64,000 nt of DNA from Planctomycetia bacterium (lineage in GTDB: Bacteria; Planctomycetota; Phycisphaerae; UBA1845; UTPLA1), in the NCBI GenBank assembly GCA_015075745.1, contig JABTTW010000001.1, forward strand, positions 1,116,001 through 1,180,000. The letters are read 5' to 3'. Below the pieces are notes generated by a model. It did not search any database. It was given only the letters and a program-made list of their open reading frames with translations, and was not told where the DNA came from. Position 1 is the stretch's first letter. The number at the start of each line of letters is the position of its first letter. Made by a program: the position numbers and the translations under genes. This document shows positions 1-6,776 of this stretch, one piece after another.

Positions 1-1186
1 GCCGAATGGCGAGCTCCTCGCCGTTGTGCATGGCCTGGGCGACGAGTCCCTCCACGCGCTCATCGCTCCACCACAGCGGCGTCAGACCGACATAGGCCGG
101 TCGCGCCTGGTCCCATGTGGCGTCATCCGGGCCGGCGGGGAGAGATCCCATGATGCGGGGCGCGGTGATGGTGCTTTGTCGGAGCTGGGCTCGATCTTGC
201 GAGCCGGATCGGGCGAGCGACTGCACAAAATGAATCAGATCCCAGGTATCGTCACTGGAATAGTTTCCCTCGTAGGCCGGCATCGGTGTGCCGCGCATGC
301 CTTTCATGATGCGGCAGTAGAGAGCCGGTCCGTCCATGCCTCCCTTAAAGATGCCGTTCACGAATGACCGCGGCGGGTCGGGATAGCCTTCGTCGTCGAA
401 CTTGACGGCCTCGGGTAGTGGGTGGCCATCCGGTCCGTGACAGGAAGCGCAGGCCTCCAAATAAACCCGTCGACCGTTGAACCATCGCAGATCATCCACC
501 CTGGGTTCCGGCGGCACCACGATGGATGCGCCGGGCGATATGCGATCGGCCAAGAGAGCATCTATCTCGGAAGGGTCGATTTGGCCGCTGTCCGCTTCAG
601 TCTTTAATTGCGCCCGGACGGCGTCGGCGTGAATCTGCCGAACATGGGCCACGAGGGCTTGCAGGTCGGAAATCGGGAGATGGCCCCAGGGCGGCATCGC
701 GGAGCCGGGCATTCCCCGCGAGATGGTTCGCATGAGGTCTTCGTCCGAGGGTATCTGGTTCTCAGTCGTGGCCAGCTTGAACTTTCCTGACTTCAGGTTT
801 CGCGGCCGCGGGTTCATCAAATAAGCAAACTTGCCGGCGCCGTCGCCCGCCTCGCCATGGCAAATCGCGCACTGCGTGGCGAAGAGTTGTCGTCCTCGTT
901 CGAGCAAAGTGGGTGGCTGTGACGCGTTCGCCGCAACTGAGTCGGGTTCCCCTTGGCCCGAGGCTGATTGGGGCGGCGTCGATGGCGGCTCATAAGACGC
1001 ATGGTCTTTTACGACGAACGCCTGCGGGGCCCCGTTGGGCAGGGATTCGCCCTTGAAGGCCTTCCCAGATGAGTCATTGGGCAGTTCAGCGTTTCCCGCC
1101 TGAAGTGCACAACTGACGAGCGTGATAACGATGCCCAGCAGCCAGATGGTGGGAAGCCAGTACTTGTTTGACCTGGATGAAGCCAT
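1..1186 (-). CDS. Diheme c-type cytochrome lipoprotein, partial (C-terminus beyond left edge)
   Basis: The reading frame is open from an ATG at 1186 (GGAGG upstream) to the window edge, so about 395 residues are visible and the C-terminus is missing. A signal segment ends in a lipobox-like LVSC (Cys26), suggesting a periplasm-facing lipoprotein. Two heme c sites are present: CAICH at residues 106-110 and CASCH at 246-250, each starting a cytochrome c domain with Met-containing segments that could supply the distal ligand (for example SRGMPGSAMPP). The visible end (WDQARPAYVGLTPLWWSDE and on) resembles the start of the heme-binding ethylbenzene-dehydrogenase gamma-like domain seen behind some cytochromes c; that assignment is tentative. 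The neighbouring NsrR-like regulator and NnrS-like gene suggest electron transfer in nitrogen-oxide metabolism. The partner enzyme probably lies to the left of the window. Confidence 0.85.
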   Translation of the reverse strand, partial: MASSRSNKYWLPTIWLLGIVITLVSCALQAGNAELPNDSSGKAFKGESLPNGAPQAFVVKDHASYEPPSTPPQSASGQGEPDSVAANASQPPTLLERGRQLFATQCAICHGEAGDGAGKFAYLMNPRPRNLKSGKFKLATTENQIPSDEDLMRTISRGMPGSAMPPWGHLPISDLQALVAHVRQIHADAVRAQLKTEADSGQIDPSEIDALLADRISPGASIVVPPEPRVDDLRWFNGRRVYLEACASCHGPDGHPLPEAVKFDDEGYPDPPRSFVNGIFKGGMDGPALYCRIMKGMRGTPMPAYEGNYSSDDTWDLIHFVQSLARSGSQDRAQLRQSTITAPRIMGSLPAGPDDATWDQARPAYVGLTPLWWSDERVEGLVAQAMHNGEELAIR

Positions 1187-1219
1187 GATGCGAATCCTCC
1201 GCAAGTCTCTGAGGCAGAT

Positions 1220-1247
1220 ATTATCTATTTCTTGATCGTCATGTCAA
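1220..1247 (-). promoter_or_regulatory. Promoter with Rrf2-type half-site upstream of the diheme cytochrome
   Basis: On the minus strand TTGACA (1247-1242) is followed after 16 bases by GATAAT (1225-1220), a good sigma-70-type match. The spacer holds ATCAAGAAATAG. Read on the plus strand this is CTATTTCTTGA (1225-1235), eight bases, then TCAA (1244-1247). It matches the arm of the perfect dyad at 4502-4531, so the same regulator probably binds here. The binding protein is inferred. Confidence 0.6.
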
Positions 1248-1272
1248 CAATGCAATCTGGAAAAAAGAGAGA

Positions 1273-1701
1273 TTATTTTCTCCGATGCGGCCGTCCGCTC
1301 AGGCCCTCCTGGCCGATTTCGGCGAGGGTTGTTTCCTCGAGCATCTGGTGATAGGCCATTGAGATCGGCTTCCAGTATTCGTGAAAGCCGCAGGGGCGGT
1401 CGTCATTGCAACGAGGCTGGCCGAAGGGACAACGGGACCGGTCCAGCACGTCATCGTAGGGGGACAGAATGTCAAGGAGCTTGATCTTGTTGCGCGGCTT
1501 CGTCAGGCGAAAACCGCCGCCGACGCCGCGGGATGAATCGAGGAGGCCTGCCCGGACGGCGGTGTTCAGGATCCGCGACAAGTATTGGGAGGGCACTCCG
1601 GTATGCGCGGCGATTTCCTTCGCCAGCACCGGAGTTTTTCCGTCCTGCGCGGCGATATAGACGAAGGCGCGAAGCGCATATTGTGCGGTCGTGGATAACA
1701 T
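1273..1701 (-). CDS. Rrf2-family transcriptional regulator, NsrR/IscR-like
   Basis: This 142-residue protein has the Rrf2 layout: an N-terminal winged helix (MLSTTAQYALRAFVYIA), the wing motif SRGVGGGFRL at about residues 57-66, then a dimerisation helix. Three cysteines, Cys91, Cys98 and Cys104, are spaced CX6CX5C, close to the CX5CX5C-type spacing of NsrR cluster ligands. It is therefore likely to bind an Fe-S cluster that senses NO or redox state. It lies between the cytochrome and an operon carrying an NnrS-like protein, as expected for a local NO-responsive repressor. Its probable targets are the related half-sites at 1225, 4502 and 6736. Calling it NsrR itself would go too far; another Rrf2 branch is possible. 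Confidence 0.88.
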   Translation of the reverse strand: MLSTTAQYALRAFVYIAAQDGKTPVLAKEIAAHTGVPSQYLSRILNTAVRAGLLDSSRGVGGGFRLTKPRNKIKLLDILSPYDDVLDRSRCPFGQPRCNDDRPCGFHEYWKPISMAYHQMLEETTLAEIGQEGLSGRPHRRK

Positions 1702-1742
1702 GGGCGATATCTTTATCCGCTTATCATAAATTCGTCAACCGA

Positions 1743-2549
1743 TCATTTCCCGGGCTCCCGATTTGCCGGCGTCGTGCTGGGGCGCGCGTTGTGCCATACG
1801 ATGATGAGGTCACCGCTGGTGGCCGGGATGAAGTCATCCCTTGCGTAAGAACCGAAAACGCCCTCCACGACTCCATCGACGGATTGAAAGACACGTTCAA
1901 GGTCGCTTCTCTCAAGCCTGGACATCGTCCATCGGCGGCTGCGCCACGTGACCGGTTCGTGTTCCAGGTCGATTTCCAGCACATCCACCGCGGCTCGCTC
2001 GCCAAGCCTTTGCAACGCCTTGACGATCAACAGCTCGCGGCCTTCGAACCGGCACCGCTTCACATTCTGCCAAAGGATGGAGTTGTCTTCGATCGCGCTT
2101 TGGTTCAGGAGCGAAACGACGACGATGCCGCCGGGGCGACACAGGGAGATCATCGCCGACACGGCCGAAGCAGCATCCGCCACGCCGCCCGCAAGCGCCA
2201 GTGAATTCCCCAGGCAGATGACCGCATCAAATCGTTCGGGAGAAACTGTCAACTCGCTAAAGGCGCGTTGAGCCCAGCGAAGCCCTTCAGGTTCGCCATG
2301 CAGCCGGCGGCAATGCTCAATCATGGCGGGGCTGATGTCGGACCCCTCGACCGACAGCCCCCAGGAATGAAACATGGCCGCATGGTGGCCGGTGCCGCAG
2401 GCGACGTCAGCGACCGTTTGCACCTTATGCCGGGCGAATAATTCCTTGAAGAACGGCGCCTCGCGAGCCAGCCGCCTGGGCCAGTTCACCAGCAGGTCGT
2501 AGCGATCCGCCAAGTCGTCGAAGGACTGTTCTGTCATGGCGTCAGACAT
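1743..2549 (-). CDS. Class I SAM-dependent methyltransferase
   Basis: The 268-residue soluble protein contains the SAM-binding motif I VADVACGTGHHAA at about residues 46-58, followed by an acidic motif II region (VEGSDISPAMIEHC) and a post-motif segment FDAVICLGNSLA. This is the methyltransferase-25 type of Rossmann fold. The substrate cannot be read from the sequence. Its start overlaps the end of the NnrS-like gene by eight bases, so the two are co-transcribed and probably translationally coupled. ATG codons at 2549 and 2537 are both possible starts. The context suggests a role in the nitrogen-oxide island, but no specific reaction is supported. Confidence 0.8.
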   Translation of the reverse strand: MSDAMTEQSFDDLADRYDLLVNWPRRLAREAPFFKELFARHKVQTVADVACGTGHHAAMFHSWGLSVEGSDISPAMIEHCRRLHGEPEGLRWAQRAFSELTVSPERFDAVICLGNSLALAGGVADAASAVSAMISLCRPGGIVVVSLLNQSAIEDNSILWQNVKRCRFEGRELLIVKALQRLGERAAVDVLEIDLEHEPVTWRSRRWTMSRLERSDLERVFQSVDGVVEGVFGSYARDDFIPATSGDLIIVWHNARPSTTPANREPGK

Positions 2550-4416
2550 GGTTCAGTACCTTGAGTGAGACGTTCATCGGCTCGGGCTCGCGAGCCTCAT
2601 CTTGCCGGCCAAACGCGGCGTCATTGAGTTCCGCGAGTAACTGCTCAAGGTTGAGCTGTTGATGAGCGGCGGCTGTTCGGACTGAGATCGCCCGGGCCAT
2701 CGTCCGTCGCATGATCGGGTTGGCCAGGGGCGCGAAGCCCTTTGCGAGCAGTACAGGAAGCGTAGCCGGGAACCACTCGATGACGAGTCCGATCTTGTCA
2801 TCCGCGGTAATCGCGGTCGGCCGCTCCACGGGTTCCGCGGCCGGATTCCATCCATTCATGATCCGCCAGAGCGAGACTCCCCAGACAGCGATGCCGGCTA
2901 CCTCGAAGAGTCCGCTGACGCCGGCGATGGGATAGGCCCACTCGGCGAAGTCGGTGGCGATCTGGAAGGTCACGCGCATGGCACAGCCCGTATTGACCAG
3001 AATGAAGGGCAGCCATAGCGGCCGCAGTCGCCGGATGTCAACGCCATTGAGCGTGGGCACGACCTTCGCGGCCATGCCCATAATCATGAGACTGATGAAT
3101 CCGACGGTGATGGCATGTCGCACGGCCCCGTAGTAGGCATGAGAGAAGCCGATCTGCAGAGACTCTTGTCCGCTCACGGAAAGCGCCCCGGCGGCAGGAA
3201 GGATGACTCGCAAATAGAGCGGCGCCAGCACCAGCATGATCATCGAAGTGTGCAGCCATGCGACGGCGCAGCGAACAAACTTCGTGCTGCGGTCCCGCTC
3301 CGTTGGACGCGCCAGGAGCCCCCAGCGCAGGGTGAGGACGATGCTGGTCCCCGCGAGGATTGTCATTGCGGCATAGAGCGGCACGGCCCAGCGGTAGTCG
3401 CCGGTGCGACGCATCACGATGAAGATCCCGGCCTCGGCGATGATCGCCGTCACGAGTAAAACGAGGGACCGGGTCACCAGCTTTCGACCGGGAGAAGCCA
3501 TCCCAAACAGCGCGGGGAACATGCGAATCCCGACCCCGAGGATCATCAGCATGGCAAATCCGTGGATTTGCAGGTCTCGCAGCGGCGCCTGATACGTCGA
3601 AATGATGCGAAGCAGCTCGGTCCGGTCGATCGCGGATGTCGTGGCGTAAAGGAGGCCCAGATCATAGACGGCCTGGATGAAGAAAAAGCCAAGTGACGCG
3701 ACCACGAAAGCATCGTGCCGCTCGTAGGGCTTGCCGCTGAGCCTGAATGTCTGGAGCAGCACCGTGACAAAGATGCCGATCGCGGCGATTTCGGCGAAGC
3801 TTGCCGCAACGGCCAACTCCCGAAACATCGGGCGGGCAAACAACGGTTCCCCGATCGCCCGGGCAAATACGCCGAACACCATCAGATAGAAACTCATGTT
3901 CGCAAGATCGGGCCTCCACAAGTTGGTATGCTTGATTCGCGGAAATGCCTGATAGGCGAACCCCATCACGAACAAGCCGACCCAGCCGAAGATCTGTGCA
4001 TGACCGTGGGCGTTGATGTCGTGGATCGAAATGCTCGTGAATGCCTGGTTCCAGCCGATTCGCAGAAGAAGCACGGCGCCCCAAACGGCGCCCGCGGTCA
4101 GCACGACGACCATCCCCGCCTTGAAGAACCTGCGGTAGATGGTGTTGGCCAACTCGGCGAGCAGGTCGGGCGCCGGCGCTTGTGGAGCTGTCGATGGATG
4201 GGCCGCGGCGTCGTTTAACTCGTCGATGAGTTGTACTTCCGGGACGCCATGCGCCCTGGCGAAGTACGCGACTGACTCGGCCGGTCCATGCGGGCCGCCA
4301 CATCCTCGCAATCCGTACTTGTCAAAAACGACTCTTACGCCCGGATGACGGCGCAGCACGTCCGGCAGCATCATGTCTGGAAGAATGAGTCCGGCGGACG
4401 CGGGCGGCCTGGTCAT
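2542..4416 (-). CDS. NnrS-like multi-pass membrane protein with DUF1858-type domains at both ends
   Basis: In this 624-residue protein, residues about 10-70 form a DUF1858/ScdA_N-like helical domain with a YGLRGCGG motif. About 12 membrane segments follow, from about residue 100 to 515. The first loop region (AHGHAQIFGWVGLFVMGFAY) is characteristic of NnrS, a heme- and copper-containing inner-membrane family linked to NO stress. The soluble tail (about 535-600) again reads like DUF1858 (ITADDKIG, then NPIMRRTMARAISV and LEQLLAELNDA). NnrS proteins are usually about 400 residues, so the flanking domains are additions. It is first in an operon with the methyltransferase. Its promoter (TTGACA, 17 bases, TATTCT) overlaps a perfect dyad. 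The NnrS assignment rests on motif resemblance; the exact chemistry is unknown. Confidence 0.78.
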   Translation of the reverse strand: MTRPPASAGLILPDMMLPDVLRRHPGVRVVFDKYGLRGCGGPHGPAESVAYFARAHGVPEVQLIDELNDAAAHPSTAPQAPAPDLLAELANTIYRRFFKAGMVVVLTAGAVWGAVLLLRIGWNQAFTSISIHDINAHGHAQIFGWVGLFVMGFAYQAFPRIKHTNLWRPDLANMSFYLMVFGVFARAIGEPLFARPMFRELAVAASFAEIAAIGIFVTVLLQTFRLSGKPYERHDAFVVASLGFFFIQAVYDLGLLYATTSAIDRTELLRIISTYQAPLRDLQIHGFAMLMILGVGIRMFPALFGMASPGRKLVTRSLVLLVTAIIAEAGIFIVMRRTGDYRWAVPLYAAMTILAGTSIVLTLRWGLLARPTERDRSTKFVRCAVAWLHTSMIMLVLAPLYLRVILPAAGALSVSGQESLQIGFSHAYYGAVRHAITVGFISLMIMGMAAKVVPTLNGVDIRRLRPLWLPFILVNTGCAMRVTFQIATDFAEWAYPIAGVSGLFEVAGIAVWGVSLWRIMNGWNPAAEPVERPTAITADDKIGLVIEWFPATLPVLLAKGFAPLANPIMRRTMARAISVRTAAAHQQLNLEQLLAELNDAAFGRQDEAREPEPMNVSLKVLNHV

Positions 4417-4501
4417 GGGTTACCTCGATCGCTGGCGGCCGGTCGCTCGATTTGATGGGGTCGAGCGACGGCACGATTTAGGCAATGCCGACTCCCAATC
4501 G

Positions 4502-4552
4502 GCTATTCTTGACTTCTGTATCAAGAATAGCTCTAAGATGCCGAATTGTCAA
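4502..4552 (-). promoter_or_regulatory. Promoter of the NnrS-like operon overlapped by a perfect 30-bp dyad
   Basis: On the minus strand TTGACA (4552-4547) is followed after exactly 17 bases by TATTCT (4529-4524). The -10 lies inside a perfect inverted repeat: arm GCTATTCTTGA at 4502-4512, an 8-base spacer, and its exact reverse complement at 4521-4531. The dyad's length and geometry resemble sites bound by dimeric Rrf2/IscR regulators. Its position over the -10 predicts repression. The Rrf2 gene 2.7 kb downstream is the likely binder (inference). Confidence 0.72.
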
Positions 4553-4665
4553 AGCCTCAATCGTGATGGGCCGGAGCGGGATCCTGTTGCTTTTTTTCCG
4601 AGGTAAGTGGTTGTTCCGGAAACTTTTACGATGCAAGAGCGGCACCTCCGGGGTACCTCGGGGGA

Positions 4666-4709
4666 TTGACCCGCAACCCCATAAAATATAAGATGATAAA
4701 GACATCATC
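4666..4709 (+). promoter_or_regulatory. Candidate promoter and small dyad upstream of the polyferredoxin-TPR gene
   Basis: TTGACC (4666-4671) is followed by an AT-rich stretch with TATAAG (4687-4692, spacer 15) or TAAGAT (4689-4694, spacer 17) as the -10. Overlapping this is a perfect 6-6-6 dyad: GATGAT (4692-4697), six bases, ATCATC (4704-4709). It differs from the CTATTTCTTGA-type site at 4502, so two regulators may act in this divergent intergenic region. Confidence 0.45.
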
Positions 4710-4742
4710 ATTAAGAATTGCCGACAGCAACGGGCGGGGACC

Positions 4743-6539
4743 ATGCGACCTCGAAATAAAAAAGCCGGTCAACATCGTCACCCGCGCGCCTCGTCGCAAG
4801 CACGGACGGCGCCGAAACGCGACTACAGCCGATGGCGGGCGCTGACCCTTGCATCTGTTTACGTACTGATGGTCATTCACGTCGTCCACTGGAAACTCGC
4901 CGGCCGGACGCTGGCTCCCCTCGAACTCAATGAAGTGATGTACACGCTGGAGCTCGGCATCGTCACTGCCGGCTTCGTCTTCATGGCGGTGGCGATGCTG
5001 GCGACCCTGATCTTCGGACGTTTCTTCTGTTCCTGGGGCTGCCACATCCTCGCGCTGGAAGATCTGGCCGGCTGGCTCCTGGGCAAGTTGCGCATCAGGC
5101 CCATGCCGATCCGCTCGCGCATGCTGCGCTGGGTTCCGCTCTCGGCGATGCTTTACATGTTCGTCTGGCCGCAGATCGCCAGGCTTCTCGCCGGTCAGCC
5201 CATGCCCATCATGCACGTCCGGAGCGACGCTCAGGGCTGGGCGTCCTTCGTGACCGACAACTTCTGGCGCAATCTCCCCGGTCCGGGTGTCGCCCTGCTG
5301 ACATTTTTCGTTTGCGGCTTTGTCATGGTGTACATGCTCGGATCGCGCGGCTTCTGCACCTACGCCTGTCCATACGGCGCCCTGTTCGGAATCGCGGATC
5401 GACTGGCCCCGGGACGGATCGTGGCCCGGGGCGATTGCTCGCGGTGCGGAAAATGCACGGCCGCTTGCCAGTCCCATGTTCTGGTGCACAAGGAGCTGGT
5501 CGCCTATGGGCGAGTCATTGATCCTGCGTGTCTCAAGGACCTCGATTGCATCGCCGCCTGTCCGGAAGGCCGCGTCGGATACGGCATGGCGAAACCGTCG
5601 ATCCTTTCACTCCCGGTAAAGGGGGCCGTGCCGCGCCTCGCGTACGATTTCTCATGGCCGGAGGAGATTCTGATCGCCCTCGTATTCCTGGCCTCGTTGC
5701 TCATCTTCCGCGGCCTCTATGGCATCGTGCCGTTCCTGTTGACCCTGGCGGTGGGCGGGATCCTCGCCTATTTCACGATTCTCGCATGCCGACTCACTTC
5801 GCGCCCGTTCGTTCGGCTCAATAACTTCCATCTGAAGCAGCGGGGCCGTCTCACGAAGTCGGGTTGGGCTTTCGCAACGTCTGCACTCGCCATGGCCGGC
5901 TTCACGGCCCACAGCGCCTTGATCCGATATCACGAGTTCCAGGCCGATCGGCTCTTCGCATCCGCTCAACATGATTTCGCACGGAGCGGTGCTTTCACAA
6001 ACTCCGCCGAGGTTCAAGACGCGATTCAACACTTTGAATTTGCAAGATCATGGGGAATCCTCGATCGCCCGGAGCAGGCGACCAAGCTCGCCGATCTACA
6101 TGCCGGGTTGGGCCGCAGCCTTGCCGATTCGCGAGAATTCGAGGACGCCCTGCGCCATCTGGAGGCGGCGTCGGCCCTTCGACCGGAAAACGCGCCGGAT
6201 TCGTACAATCTCGCCGTTGTCCTCAGCGCCGCCGGCCTTTCCGACAGAGCCATTGCCGAGTACCGGCGAACGACGCGGCTTGCGCCGACGGACCCCGATG
6301 CGCAAAACAATCTTGGCCTGCTCCTCGCCTCGCATGGCGATTTTGCGGCGGCCGTCCATCATCTCGAACTGGCCATCCGGCTCAGGCCGGATTTTGCATT
6401 ACCGCATTTCAATCTGGGTCGCATTCACCTGACCCGTGGCGACGAGCAGGCGGCGATCCGCCAATTTCAGGCCGCGGTCTCAATGGATCCGAATCTCGCG
6501 CCGGTCGTGAGCGAGCTCGTTCAGGCCGATCGCCATTAA
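4743..6539 (+). CDS. Membrane 4Fe-4S polyferredoxin (NapH/CcoG/NosR-C-like) fused to periplasmic TPRs
   Basis: The 598-residue protein has four predicted membrane helices, then a Fe-S region, then about three more helices and a TPR tail. Conserved motifs are CSWGCHI (from residue 96), CTYACPYGALFG (from 205), a full ferredoxin motif CSRCGKCTAAC (from 232), and a second one reading CLKDLDCIAACP (from 263). In that second motif the usual second cysteine is Asp, so this cluster may be 3Fe-4S or absent. Members of this family pass electrons from quinol across the membrane. Helix counting puts the TPRs (about 425-598) on the side opposite the clusters, hence facing the periplasm, where they could dock cytochromes. 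A paralogue lies at 52752-55115 with the cysteine intact. The five-heme cytochrome follows it. Confidence 0.82.
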   Translation: MRPRNKKAGQHRHPRASSQARTAPKRDYSRWRALTLASVYVLMVIHVVHWKLAGRTLAPLELNEVMYTLELGIVTAGFVFMAVAMLATLIFGRFFCSWGCHILALEDLAGWLLGKLRIRPMPIRSRMLRWVPLSAMLYMFVWPQIARLLAGQPMPIMHVRSDAQGWASFVTDNFWRNLPGPGVALLTFFVCGFVMVYMLGSRGFCTYACPYGALFGIADRLAPGRIVARGDCSRCGKCTAACQSHVLVHKELVAYGRVIDPACLKDLDCIAACPEGRVGYGMAKPSILSLPVKGAVPRLAYDFSWPEEILIALVFLASLLIFRGLYGIVPFLLTLAVGGILAYFTILACRLTSRPFVRLNNFHLKQRGRLTKSGWAFATSALAMAGFTAHSALIRYHEFQADRLFASAQHDFARSGAFTNSAEVQDAIQHFEFARSWGILDRPEQATKLADLHAGLGRSLADSREFEDALRHLEAASALRPENAPDSYNLAVVLSAAGLSDRAIAEYRRTTRLAPTDPDAQNNLGLLLASHGDFAAAVHHLELAIRLRPDFALPHFNLGRIHLTRGDEQAAIRQFQAAVSMDPNLAPVVSELVQADRH

Positions 6540-6692
6540 AAGGTAAGCGCCGCGTCTTTCGTTCGCATGATCTCATTGCATGGGGGCGAGAATATCGAAC
6601 GCCTGGGGATGCGACGTTCGCGGAAGAATGCCGGGTGCGGAGCAATTCCCCGACCGTTTCGCATCGGCCCAATTTATCCCCCCGAGCTGGTC

Positions 6693-6746
6693 TTGACTCT
6701 GGTCCTTCGGACGGCTTATATTGATGATCTGTCAATCAAGAAATAG
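6693..6746 (+). promoter_or_regulatory. Promoter and operator half-site for the pentaheme cytochrome
   Basis: TTGACT (6693-6698) and TATATT (6717-6722) are separated by 18 bases. Just downstream, TCAAGAAATAG (6736-6746) is identical to the arm found in the cytochrome promoter at 1225-1235 (opposite strand). The matching left arm is poor: ATGA sits where TTGA is expected, at the same 8-base spacing. This is a plausible weaker site for the same regulator. Confidence 0.5.
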
Positions 6747-6776
6747 CCTTTAGAAGATCGAACGCGGGGTGTTCCC

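Noticed and set aside
4507..4526. FNR/NnrR-type box (TTGAT-N4-ATCAA) in the NnrS promoter
   Set aside because: The TTGA and TCAA halves are separated by 8 bases, not the 6 required, and the match extends into a longer Rrf2-like dyad.
4626..5489. 287-codon minus-strand frame
   Set aside because: Antisense to the polyferredoxin; Asp/His/Glu-rich low-complexity pattern of a shadow frame.
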